From Rhodobacter sp. (GTDB taxonomy: Bacteria > Pseudomonadota > Alphaproteobacteria > Rhodobacterales > Rhodobacteraceae): DNA of 64,000 bases. Numbering within the stretch: the first letter of the stretch is position 1; each line of letters opens with the position of its first letter. The stretch covers positions 53,716 to 117,715 of the forward strand of contig JAIXRW010000044.1 in the NCBI GenBank assembly GCA_027484985.1, given 5' to 3'. The notes below the pieces were generated by a model. That model was not told the DNA's origin. It did not search any database and saw only the letters and a program-made list of their open reading frames with translations. The position numbers were made by a program, and so were the translations under genes. Shown here piece by piece: positions 9,852-19,200 of the stretch.

Positions 9852-10906
9852 GCCGGCCTGACCCCGCCTTCTGGAACGGGCGGCCGGTGCTGCTGACCGG
9901 CCATACCGGGTTCAAGGGCGCATGGGCCGCGCGGATGCTGGCCGCGCTTGGGGCAAGGGTGACGGGTTACAGCCTTGACCCTGCGCCGGGGCCATCGGCC
10001 TTTGGGCTGGCGCGGGTGGCGGCGGGGCTGGCGGGCGATCTGCGCGCCGATCTGCGCGACGGGGCGCGGATGCGGGCGGCGGTGGCGGGGCTGGCGGGGC
10101 CGCGGACGGTGGTGCTGCACATGGCGGCGCAGGCCATCGTGTCGGAAGGGTTCCGCGATCCGGCGGCGACATGGGGTGCCAATGTGGCGGGCACGCTGGG
10201 CGTGCTGGATGCGCTGCGCGGGTCGGGCTGTGCGGCGGTGGTCATCGTCACCTCGGACAAGGTCTATGCCAATCCGGGGCCGGGGCGGCCCTTTGTGGAA
10301 AGCGACGGGCTGGGCGGGGATGATCCCTATTCGGCATCGAAAGCGGCCTGCGAACTGCTGGTGGCCAGCCATCGCGCCAGTTTTGCCGATCTGCCGCCCA
10401 TGGCCACGGCGCGGGCGGGCAATGTGATCGGCGGGGGCGATTTCGGGCGCGACCGGCTGATCCCCGATCTGGTGCGCGCAGGGCAGGCGGGCCAGCCCCT
10501 TGTGCTGCGCAATCCCCACGGCACGCGGCCCTTTCAGCATGTGCTGGATGTGGTGGCGGGCTATCTGCTGCTGGCCGAGGCGCTGACGCAGGGAACCGCA
10601 CCGCAGGCTGTGAATTTCGGTCCTGCCGAAGCCGAGCTTTCGGTCACCGCGCTGCTGGACCAATGGGAACGGGCAACGGGGGAACGGGTGGCGCACCGGC
10701 TGTCGGACGCGCCGCCCCTGCCCGAAAAGCCCCGCCTTGCGCTGGACAGCGGCCTTGCCCGCGACAGGCTGGGCTGGATGCCGCGGCTTGCCACGGCAGG
10801 CGCGGTGGCACGAACGGCAGGCTGGTATCACGACTGGGCGGCAGGCGGCGACATGGCCGCCGTGACCGACAGCCATATCAGGGACTTCCTGCAGGGGGAT
10901 GGATGA
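9845..10906 (+). CDS. rfbG: CDP-glucose 4,6-dehydratase
   Basis: Short-chain dehydrogenase of 353 aa that converts CDP-glucose to CDP-4-keto-6-deoxyglucose. The NAD-binding LLTGHTGFKGAW lies near the N terminus and YSASK (about Tyr162/Lys166) supplies the catalytic pair. The chosen ATG overlaps the rfbF stop by 7 bp; an in-frame ATG 30 bp earlier would lie inside rfbF. It feeds the methyltransferase and epimerase genes that follow without gaps. Confidence 0.93.
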   Translation: MVSRPDPAFWNGRPVLLTGHTGFKGAWAARMLAALGARVTGYSLDPAPGPSAFGLARVAAGLAGDLRADLRDGARMRAAVAGLAGPRTVVLHMAAQAIVSEGFRDPAATWGANVAGTLGVLDALRGSGCAAVVIVTSDKVYANPGPGRPFVESDGLGGDDPYSASKAACELLVASHRASFADLPPMATARAGNVIGGGDFGRDRLIPDLVRAGQAGQPLVLRNPHGTRPFQHVLDVVAGYLLLAEALTQGTAPQAVNFGPAEAELSVTALLDQWERATGERVAHRLSDAPPLPEKPRLALDSGLARDRLGWMPRLATAGAVARTAGWYHDWAAGGDMAAVTDSHIRDFLQGDG

Positions 10907-12144
10907 TGACGGGCGCGACACGGGTGACGCGGTGCAGGTCTTGTGGCGGGGCCTTCGGGCCGGTCTTTTGCGATCTGGGCGAAACGGCGGTGGCAAATTC
11001 CTATCTGCCGCCCGATGCCGACCCGGCGGCGGAACCGCGCTATCCGCTGTGTGCGGTGGTGTGTTCGCAATGCCGGATGGTGCAGCTTGACCACAGCGTC
11101 GATGCGACCGGCATCTTCAGCGATTACGCCTATTTCTCGTCGGCGTCGTCTTCGTGGCTGGACCATGCGGCGCGCTATGCGGCGGCGATGACCGACCGTC
11201 TGGGGCTGGGGGCGGGGTCGCTGGTGATCGAGGTGGCGTCGAATGACGGCTATCTGCTGAAGAATTTCGTCGCGGCGGGGATTCCCTGTCTTGGCATCGA
11301 GCCTGCGGCCAATGTGGCGGCGGTGGCGGTGGCGGCGGGTGTTCCGACCGAGGTGTGTTTCCTGACCCCCGACAGCGCGGCGCGGATCGTGGCCGGGCGC
11401 GGGCGCGGCGCCGATCTGGTGGCGGCCAACAACGTGCTGGCCCATGTGCCCGACATCAACGGTTTCGTGGCGGGGCTGGCGCGGTTGCTGGCGCCCCAAG
11501 GCGTGCTGACGGTCGAGGCGCCGCACCTGTTGCGGCAGGTGGACGGGGTGCAGTTCGACACGATCTATCACGAACATTACGCCTATTGGTCGCTTATGGC
11601 GATAGAACCGCTGTTCGCCCGCCACGGGCTGACGGTGTTCGATGTGGAACATCTGCCCACCCATGGCGGATCGCTGCGGGTCTTTGCCTCGCCCACCGCA
11701 CGGGCGCCATCGCCCGCTCTGGTCGCGCTGCGCGAAACCGAGGCTGCGCGCGGATTGGGCGGGGACGGGTTCTATACCGGCTTTGACGCGCATGTGCGGC
11801 ATCTGCTGGCGGGGTTCCGCGACTGGCTGGCCAAGGCGCGGGCCGAGGGGCGGCGCATCGCGGCCTATGGCGCGGCGGCCAAGGGCAACACATTCCTGAA
11901 CGCGGCGGGGGTGGGGGCCGATGACCTTTTGGCGGTGGCCGACCTGTCGCCCGCCAAGGCGGGGCGGCTGTTGCCGGGCAGCCATGTGCCGGTGGTCAGC
12001 CCTGCCGCGCTGCTGGCGCTGGCGCCCGATGACATTCTGATCCTGCCATGGAACATCGCGCCCGAAATCGTGGGGCAATTGCGCGGCGCGGGTTTTGCAG
12101 GCGCGCTGTGGACGGCGGTGCCCGAGATGCGGGCGCATCGATGA
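10903..12144 (+). CDS. Zinc-binding SAM-dependent C-methyltransferase acting on a keto-deoxysugar nucleotide
   Basis: Protein of 413 aa with the three-part layout of sugar C-methyltransferases such as TylCIII/TcaB9. An N-terminal zinc site uses Cys11/Cys14 and Cys54/Cys57, a SAM domain carries VIEVASNDGYLL (108-119), and a C-terminal Rossmann-like domain contains AAYGAAAKGNTFLN. The family adds a methyl to C3 of a 4-keto-6-deoxy sugar nucleotide. The ATG at 10903 overlaps the rfbG stop (ATGA). With rfbF/rfbG before it and an epimerase after it, the substrate is most likely a CDP-4-keto-deoxyhexose (inference). Confidence 0.87.
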   Translation: MMTGATRVTRCRSCGGAFGPVFCDLGETAVANSYLPPDADPAAEPRYPLCAVVCSQCRMVQLDHSVDATGIFSDYAYFSSASSSWLDHAARYAAAMTDRLGLGAGSLVIEVASNDGYLLKNFVAAGIPCLGIEPAANVAAVAVAAGVPTEVCFLTPDSAARIVAGRGRGADLVAANNVLAHVPDINGFVAGLARLLAPQGVLTVEAPHLLRQVDGVQFDTIYHEHYAYWSLMAIEPLFARHGLTVFDVEHLPTHGGSLRVFASPTARAPSPALVALRETEAARGLGGDGFYTGFDAHVRHLLAGFRDWLAKARAEGRRIAAYGAAAKGNTFLNAAGVGADDLLAVADLSPAKAGRLLPGSHVPVVSPAALLALAPDDILILPWNIAPEIVGQLRGAGFAGALWTAVPEMRAHR

Positions 12145-12674
12145 AACTGGCCGAAACGGCGATTGCGGGGCTGTTCGTGGTGGAAAGCCCCGCCCATGCC
12201 GACGCACGCGGCGCCTTTCGCCGCACATGGTGCGCCGACAGCTTCGCGCAGGCGGGGTTGGCCTTCCGCCCCGTGCAGGCCAGCCTTTCGACCAATACCG
12301 CCCGCCACACGCTGCGCGGGCTGCATTGGCAGGCCGACCCGCATGGCGAGGCAAAGCTGGTGCGCTGCGTGGCGGGGGCGGTGTGGGATGTGGCGGTCGA
12401 TCTGCGGGCGGGCAGCGCCACGCGGGGCAAGTGGCAGGCCGTGACCCTGTCGGCCGAGGCGGGCAATGCCTTTTTCCTGCCGCGCGGAATGGCGCATGGC
12501 TTTCTGTCGCTGACCGAAGGGGCGGTGGTGGAATATCTGATCGATACGCCCTTTGTGCCCGCCGCGGCGCGGGGGGCGCGGTGGAACGATCCTGCCCTTG
12601 GAATCGATTGGCCCGCCCTGCCCGCCGTCATCTCTGACCGTGACCGCGATTGGCCGGATGCCCCCCTTGGCTGA
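12141..12674 (+). CDS. Sugar-nucleotide 3,5-epimerase, RmlC/RfbC-like
   Basis: Cupin epimerase of 177 aa, the usual RmlC length. The catalytic His62 is in RGLHWQ, and the DVAVDLR and PRGMAHGF strands of the cupin barrel follow. It inverts C3 and/or C5 of a 4-keto-6-deoxy sugar nucleotide. The start overlaps the upstream stop as ATGA. No dTDP pathway genes (rmlA, rmlB) are nearby, so a CDP-sugar substrate is inferred from the operon rather than from the sequence. Confidence 0.9.
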   Translation: MKLAETAIAGLFVVESPAHADARGAFRRTWCADSFAQAGLAFRPVQASLSTNTARHTLRGLHWQADPHGEAKLVRCVAGAVWDVAVDLRAGSATRGKWQAVTLSAEAGNAFFLPRGMAHGFLSLTEGAVVEYLIDTPFVPAAARGARWNDPALGIDWPALPAVISDRDRDWPDAPLG

Positions 12675-13599
12675 TCCTGCGCCCGATCTGCTGCTGACCG
12701 ATCTGCTGCTGACGGGAGCGACCGGCTTTGTCGGGCGGGCGGTGCTGGCCGAAGCACTGGCGCGGGGAATGGCGGTGACGGCCGTGTCGCGGCAGGCGGG
12801 GCCCGCGCGGGCGGGGTTGCGCTGGCGGGCGGCCGATCTGTTGCAGCCAGCGGGGCGGGCCTTGGCGCTGGCGGGGCCGGTGGCGCCGGTGCTGGTGCAT
12901 GGCGCGTGGTATGTGGAACACGGGGCATTCTGGACATCGGAACTGAACGCCGCATGGCGGGTGGCCAGTGCCGAACTGGTGCGCGGCTTTGTGGAGAATG
13001 GCGGCAAGGTGGTGGTGGCGCTGGGGTCCTGCGCCGAATATGCCCCCCTGCCCGATGGCGGCGCGCCTTGGGCCGAGGACCGCGCCTTGGGGCCGGTTTC
13101 GCCCTATGGCGCGGCCAAGGTGGCTTTGCATGACGATCTGGCCGCGATCTGCGCTGCGGCGGGGGCGCGGCTGGTCTGGGCGCGGCTGTTCCACCTGACC
13201 GGACGGGGCGAGGACCGGCGGCGGTTTCTGCCGCAGATGGCCGATGCCTTGCGCGGGGGGCGCGTGGCCCTGGTGCGGGCGGCGGAACTGCGGCGCGATT
13301 TCGCGCCCACCGACCATGTGGCCCGTGCGCTGCTGCAACTGGCGCGGTCCGATGCGGCGGCGGGTGCGGTGAATGTGGGCGCGGGCGCGGGGGCAAGCCT
13401 TGGCGATTATGCGCGCCTGCTGGCCGACCGTTTGGGGCGGCCCGACCTGCTGGACCTGCGGCATGCCCCGCCTGCGGGCGAACCCTTCGCAATGCTGCCC
13501 GATCTGGGCCGGATGTGGCGCCTGACGGGGCTTGGCCCGCTTGGCCCGCAGGCGGCGGTGGCGGCGGTGATCGACGACATGCCGCCCAATCCCGCGTGA
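12658..13599 (+). CDS. NAD(P)-dependent sugar-nucleotide epimerase/4-reductase
   Basis: Extended short-chain dehydrogenase of 313 aa with GATGFVG at residues 20-26 and a central Tyr-Gly-Ala-Ala-Lys (YGAAK) active site. As last gene of the CDP-sugar run, overlapping the epimerase gene by 17 bp, it would suit the final 4-keto reduction. Epimerase activity is equally possible from sequence alone. The tandem LLLTDLLLTG near the start suggests the true start could be a little downstream. It closes the six-gene operon; the next gene is 73 bp away and unrelated. Confidence 0.83.
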   Translation: MPPLADPAPDLLLTDLLLTGATGFVGRAVLAEALARGMAVTAVSRQAGPARAGLRWRAADLLQPAGRALALAGPVAPVLVHGAWYVEHGAFWTSELNAAWRVASAELVRGFVENGGKVVVALGSCAEYAPLPDGGAPWAEDRALGPVSPYGAAKVALHDDLAAICAAAGARLVWARLFHLTGRGEDRRRFLPQMADALRGGRVALVRAAELRRDFAPTDHVARALLQLARSDAAAGAVNVGAGAGASLGDYARLLADRLGRPDLLDLRHAPPAGEPFAMLPDLGRMWRLTGLGPLGPQAAVAAVIDDMPPNPA

Positions 13600-13672
13600 C
13601 GGGCTTGCAAGACGGGCGGGGGCGGTCTTAGCTGGCCTTCCGCCACGATGCGGGAACCGACAGGAGGGCGCC

Positions 13673-14842
13673 ATGCCGATCAAGAACCGTCTGGCCGAGA
13701 TGCAGGCCGAAATCACCGCTTGGCGGCGCGACCTGCACGAACATCCCGAACTGATGTATGACGTGCATCGCACGGCGGCCACGGTGGCCGAAAAGCTGCG
13801 CGCCTTTGGCTGTGACGAGGTGGTGGAAGGCATCGGGCGCACCGGCGTGGTGGGCGTGATCAAGGGCCGCACCGATACGCGGGGCCATGTGGTGGGCCTG
13901 CGCGCCGATATGGACGCGCTGCCGATCCTTGAAGCGACCGGCCTGCCCTATGCCAGCAAGACCCCCGGCAAGATGCATGCCTGCGGCCATGACGGCCATA
14001 CCGCCATGCTGCTGGGGGCTGCCAAATACCTGTGCGAGACGCGCAATTTCGACGGCAGGGTTGCCGTGATCTTCCAGCCCGCGGAAGAGGGCGGCGCGGG
14101 CGGCGAGGCCATGGTAAAGGACGGGCTGATCACCCGTTTCGGCATCAGGGAAGTGTACGGGATGCACAATTCGCCCGGCCTTCCTATCGGGCAGTTCAGC
14201 ATCAAGCCCGGCCCCTTCTATGCCGCGACCGACAATTTCACCGTGCATCTGCGCGGCAAGGGGGGCCATGCCGCCTATCCGCACCGCGCGGTGGATACGA
14301 CCGTGATGGCCTGCCAGACCGTGATGGCGCTGCAAACCATCGTGTCGCGCAATTCCGACCCGCTACATTCCATCGTGGTTTCCGTCACCTCGATCAAATC
14401 CGATACCGAGGCGTGGAACGTCATTCCCGAACGGGTCGAATTGCGCGGCACCGTCCGCACCTTTGATGCCGGTATCCGGAAGAACGCCGAGGAACGGTTC
14501 CGGGCCATCGTCAGCGGCACGGTCGCGGCTTTTGGCGGGACGGTCGAGATTGACTGGCGCCCCGGCTATCCGGCCATGGTGAACGCCGAACAGGAAACCG
14601 CCTATGCCGCCGCCGTGGCCGAGAAAATCGGCGGCAAGGGCGCGGTCGATACCAACGCCCCCGCCATCATGGGGGGCGAGGATTTCGCCTATATGCTTCA
14701 GATCTGCCCCGGCGCCTATATCCAGGTTGGCAACGGCAATACCGCCGAGGTGCATCACCCCGAATACAATTTCAGCGACGAGGCGATTCCTTTCGGGGCG
14801 TCCTACTGGGCCGAACTGGTCGAGACGCGGATGCCGGTCTAG
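13673..14842 (+). CDS. M20 family amidohydrolase (hippurate/N-acyl-amino-acid hydrolase type)
   Basis: Metal-dependent cytosolic amidohydrolase of 389 aa. Diagnostic blocks are MHACGHDGHTAMLLGAA, QPAEEGGAGGEAM and the C-terminal HHPEYNFSDEAIPFGASYW, all typical of the HipO/AbgB/ILL group. It cleaves N-acyl or N-aroyl amino acids; the precise acyl group cannot be told. The ATG is preceded by AGGAGGG. The second M20 gene starts 11 bp downstream, so the two are probably co-transcribed for peptide or amide scavenging. Confidence 0.92.
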   Translation: MPIKNRLAEMQAEITAWRRDLHEHPELMYDVHRTAATVAEKLRAFGCDEVVEGIGRTGVVGVIKGRTDTRGHVVGLRADMDALPILEATGLPYASKTPGKMHACGHDGHTAMLLGAAKYLCETRNFDGRVAVIFQPAEEGGAGGEAMVKDGLITRFGIREVYGMHNSPGLPIGQFSIKPGPFYAATDNFTVHLRGKGGHAAYPHRAVDTTVMACQTVMALQTIVSRNSDPLHSIVVSVTSIKSDTEAWNVIPERVELRGTVRTFDAGIRKNAEERFRAIVSGTVAAFGGTVEIDWRPGYPAMVNAEQETAYAAAVAEKIGGKGAVDTNAPAIMGGEDFAYMLQICPGAYIQVGNGNTAEVHHPEYNFSDEAIPFGASYWAELVETRMPV

Positions 14843-14853
14843 GGGGGCGCGGG

Positions 14854-16224
14854 ATGGATTGGCACAGCTATCTTGATGCCCATCAGGCGCGGTTCGTGGC
14901 GGAATTGCTGGATTTTATCCGCATCCCTTCGGTTTCCGCCTCGGTGGCGCATCGGGCCGATGTGGTGCGGGCGGGCGAATGGGTGATGGGGCGGCTGGCG
15001 GCGGCGGGGATCGAGAATATCCGCATGCTGCCGACCGAGGGCCATCCGGTGGTCTATGGCGACTGGCTGCATGCGGGGGCAGACAAGCCCACGGTGCTGA
15101 TCTATGGCCATTTCGACGTGCAGCCCGCCGAACCCTTTGACCTGTGGGACAGCCCGCCCTTTGACCCCGTGGTCAGGGACGGGCGGGTTTACGGGCGGGG
15201 CGCATCGGATGACAAGGGGGGGATGCTGATCCCGATCCTGTCGGCCGAGGCGCTGCTTCACGCAACGGGCAGGCTGCCGGTGAACGTGAAATTCTTTTTC
15301 GAGGGGCAAGAGGAAATCGGCTCGCCGCATCTGCCCGCCTTTATCAAGGCGCATGGCGCGCTGCTAAAGGCCGACATGATCTTTTCCGCCGATGGCAGCC
15401 AGTGGGCCGAGGACCAGCCCAATCTGATCACCGCGCTCAAGGGGCTTGTCGCGGCCGAAATCATCGTGACGGGGGCGCGGGGCGACCAGCATTCGGGCCA
15501 GCAGGGCGGCGGGATAGCCAACCCGATCCAGGGGCTGGCGCATCTGATCGCGTCGATGAAGGGGCTGGATGGCAAGATCACGGTGGACGGCTTTTACGAC
15601 GACGTGATCGACCTGACCGCCGAGGACCGCGCGGCCATCGCCCGCGTGCCCTTTGACGAAGCCGCCTATATCGCAGATATGGGCGTGCCCGACACCTTTG
15701 GCGAGGCGGGCTATACCACGCGCGAACGGCTGTGGGCGCGCCCGACATTCGAACTGAACGGGATCGGCGGCGGCTGGCAGGGCGACGGGGTCAAGACCGT
15801 GCTGCCCGCCGAGGCGCGGGCCAAGATCACCTGCCGCCTTGTCGCCAACCAGCGGCCTGACCGCATCTTCCAGTTGCTCGAGGCGCATGTGCAGGCCCAT
15901 TGCCCTAGGGGCCTGCGGGCGCGGATCGAACGGCTGGCGGGCAGTTCCGACCCCTTCCTTGTGCCGGCAGGGCACAATGCCAGCCAAGCCGCGGCCGAGG
16001 TTCTGGCCGAGGTGTATGGCAAGGCGCCCTATATCACCCGCGCGGGCGGGTCGATTCCGGTAATGTCGATGCTGCTGGCGGAATTGGGGGTGCATGCCAC
16101 CGTCTTTGCCTTTGGCATGAATGACGAAAACCTGCACGCCCCGAACGAATTTTTCCGCCTGTCGAATTTCCGCACCGGCCAGACGGCCTATTGCAGGCTG
16201 CTGGAACGGCTGGGGCGGGCATAG
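14854..16224 (+). CDS. M20/M25/M40 family dipeptidase
   Basis: Zinc peptidase of 456 aa of the carnosinase-like dipeptidase group. VLIYGHFDVQPAEP supplies the first ligand His-x-Asp, YGRGASDDKGGML the bridging Asp, and FEGQEEIGSPH the catalytic and metal glutamates; the dimerisation lid domain is inserted in the middle. No signal peptide, hence cytosolic. It follows the amidohydrolase gene by 11 bp. A strong hairpin lies between it and the convergent putA gene. Confidence 0.92.
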   Translation: MDWHSYLDAHQARFVAELLDFIRIPSVSASVAHRADVVRAGEWVMGRLAAAGIENIRMLPTEGHPVVYGDWLHAGADKPTVLIYGHFDVQPAEPFDLWDSPPFDPVVRDGRVYGRGASDDKGGMLIPILSAEALLHATGRLPVNVKFFFEGQEEIGSPHLPAFIKAHGALLKADMIFSADGSQWAEDQPNLITALKGLVAAEIIVTGARGDQHSGQQGGGIANPIQGLAHLIASMKGLDGKITVDGFYDDVIDLTAEDRAAIARVPFDEAAYIADMGVPDTFGEAGYTTRERLWARPTFELNGIGGGWQGDGVKTVLPAEARAKITCRLVANQRPDRIFQLLEAHVQAHCPRGLRARIERLAGSSDPFLVPAGHNASQAAAEVLAEVYGKAPYITRAGGSIPVMSMLLAELGVHATVFAFGMNDENLHAPNEFFRLSNFRTGQTAYCRLLERLGRA

Positions 16225-16231
16225 GGTCAAT

Positions 16232-16255
16232 GGCGCGGGGGTAAGACCCCGCGCC
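16232..16255. terminator. Bidirectional hairpin between converging genes
   Basis: A perfect 9-bp stem (GGCGCGGGG / CCCCGCGCC) with a 6-nt loop lies in the 38-bp gap between the converging dipeptidase and putA genes. There is no T-run on either side, so it may act as a Rho-aided or mRNA-end hairpin rather than a classical terminator. Confidence 0.55.
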
Positions 16256-16262
16256 TGCGCGC

Positions 16263-19200
16263 CTAGCCTGCCAGAAGCGCGGCATTGCCCCCCGCCGCCG
16301 TGGTATCGACGCACAGATGGCGTTCATGGGCGATATGGGCGGCATCGGGCATCGCGGTGATCAGCGGGCAAATCGGGCCCTCTCGGTCGGCCAGCGCCAT
16401 GGCCAGCGCCCGCCCCGTTGCGGCATCGCCCCACCATAGCGCGGCAGAATAGCCGTCCAGCGCCGACAGCGCCTGTGGCGAAAGCCTGCCCTGCGCCAAG
16501 ACTGCCACACCGCCCAGCGCCGTGACCGCCGCCTGTTGCGCCCGTGCCCGTTCCGGCCCGGGGCCAAGGCACAGCACCGGCGCGCGGGTATGCAGCGACA
16601 GGCGGTTCAACTCTCCGGTCGGGCCGGGCATGGCGTGATCGGACAGGCGGCGCGAGACATGCCCCCCCAGCGCCTGCGACAGGGCGGCAGGGTCGGCCTG
16701 TTCGGGCCAATCGGATTCGGGCCAATCGGTGGCGGGTGTGGGGAAGGAAACGGATTCCGGCTCGTAGAAGCGGTGCAGGTAATGCGGGCCACCCGCCTTT
16801 GGGCCGGTGCCCGAAAGCCCCTCGCCGCCGAAGGGCTGGCTGCCCACCACGGCGCCGATCTGGTTGCGGTTGACATAGATGTTGCCCGCACGGATGGCAC
16901 CCGCCACCTCTTGCACGCGCGCATCGATGCGGGTGTGCAGCCCAAAGGTCAGCCCGTAGCCACGGGCATTGATGGCCTCGACCACGGCACCAAGGTCTTC
17001 GCCGCGAAAGGTGGCGACATGCAGGACGGGGCCGAACACTTCGTGCGGCAGGTCATCGATTCCGGTCACGCCGATCAGGGTGGGGGGAACGAAGCTGCCG
17101 GTTTCGGGCACAGCGATCCGGTGCAGGATGCGGCTGCGGTTCTGGTCAAGATAGGCGGTGATGGCGGTCTGGGCGCGGGTGTCGATCACGGGGCCGATAT
17201 CGGTGGACAGCGCCCATGGATCGCCGGGGACAAGTTCATCCATCGCACCCTTGATCATGGCGACCAGATGGGGCGCGATGTCTTCCTGCACATAAAGACA
17301 GCGCAGCGCCGAACACCTTTGCCCCGCCGAGCGGAAGGCCGAAGCGACGATATCGCGCACCGCCTGTTCGGGCAGGGCGGTGGAATCGACGATCATGGCG
17401 TTCAGCCCGCCGGTTTCGGCCACAAGCGGGGTGCCGGGGGGCAGATGGGCGGCCATGCTGCGGGCGATGCTGCGCGCCGTCGCGGTCGATCCGGTAAAGA
17501 CCACACCGGCGATCCGCGCATCGGTGACAAGGGCCGTGCCGACCACGGCGCCCTGCCCCGGCACCAGTTGCAGCGCCGCCAGCGGCACGCCCGCCTGATG
17601 CAGCAGGCGCGTGGCAAGGGTGGCGATGATCGGGGTCGCCTCGGCCGGTTTGGCGATGACGGCATTGCCCGCCATAAGGGCGGCGGCGATCTGGCCGGTA
17701 AAGATGGCCAGCGGAAAGTTCCACGGGCTGATGGCTGCGATGATGCCACGCGGGGCGGCGGTGCGCGTTTCGCCCTGTGCTGCGTAGTAGCGCAGGAAAT
17801 CCACCGCCTCGCGCAGTTCGCCCACGGCATCGGGCAGGGTCTTGCCGGCTTCGCGGGCAAGGGCGGCGAAAATCGGGCCGAAGTTTTCCTCGTACAGGTC
17901 GGCCGCGCGGCGCAGGATGGCGGCGCGTTCGGCGGGGGCCGCGTCCCACGGGCGGGCATCCTGCACGGCGCGGGTGGCGGTTTCGGCATCGGCCTGCATC
18001 GCCATGCCCAGTGCCGCGCCGGTGGCTGGGTTGGTCAGCGGCTGCAAAAGGCCGGTCGCGGGGCGCAGGGTCAGCGCGGCAGCGGCGGCAAGCGGGCCGC
18101 CACGCGCGGCGTCGATCCGCGACAGGCTGCCCGCATCCGTCAGGTCAAAGCCGCGCGAATTGGCGCGTTCGCGGCCGAACAGATCACTCGGCGCGACAAG
18201 GGCTGCGGGCGGGCGGGCCTCGGCCAGCGCTGCGAACGGATCGCGGGCCACGGTTTCGGGCGGGATCGCGGCATCGACGATCTGGTGCACGAACGAGGAA
18301 TTGGCCCCGTTTTCCAGCAGACGCCGCACCAGATAGGCCAGAAGATCGCGATGCGCGCCCACCGGCGCATAGATGCGGCAGCGCCCGCCGGTTTCGGACA
18401 GCACGATGTCATGCAGGCGTTCGCCCATGCCGTGCAGGCGCTGGAATTCGAAGGGCGTGTTGCCCGCAAGGTCAAGGATCGCCGCCACGGTATGGGCATT
18501 GTGGGTGGCAAATTGCGGATAGATGCGGTCGGCATGGCCCAGCAGCTTTTTCGCTAGGGCGATATAGCTGATATCGGTCGCGGTCTTGGTGGTGAACAGC
18601 GGGAAACCCGGCAACCCCTCGACCTGTGCGCGCTTGATTTCGCTATCCCAGTAGGCACCCTTGACCAGTCGCACCATGATCTTGCGGTCAAGCTGTTCGG
18701 CGGTGGCGTGCAGCCAGTCGATCACCTGCCCCGCCCGTTTGCCATAGGCCTGCACCACCACGCCAAAGCCATTCCAGCCCGCAAGCGACGGATCGGCCAG
18801 CACGGCCCTGATCACCCGCAGCGACAGGACCAGACGGTCCTGTTCCTCGGCGTCGATGTTCATGCCCATGCCTGCGGCCTTGGCCGCTTGGGCCAGTTGC
18901 AGCACCACCGGCACCAGTTCGGCCATGACGCGGGCTTCCTGTGCCACCTCGTAGCGGGGATGCAGCGCCGAAAGCTTGATCGAGATGCCGGGATTGGCCT
19001 CGACCGAGCCTTTGGTGCAGGCCCGCGCGATGGCGGCGATGGCCTTGGCATATTCTCCGGCATAGCGGTCGGCATCGGCGCGGGTCATCGCGGCCTCGCC
19101 CAGCATGTCATAGCTGTAGGTAAAGCCTTCGGCCTCGCGCTGACGGGCGCGGTCAAGGGCGGCGTCGATGGTCTGGCCCAGCACGAACTGGCGGCCCATC

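Noticed and set aside
16536..18557. 673-aa open frame antisense to putA
   Set aside because: Same cause: long open antisense frames are common in GC-rich genes. It has Gly/Arg/Gln-rich composition and no family match.
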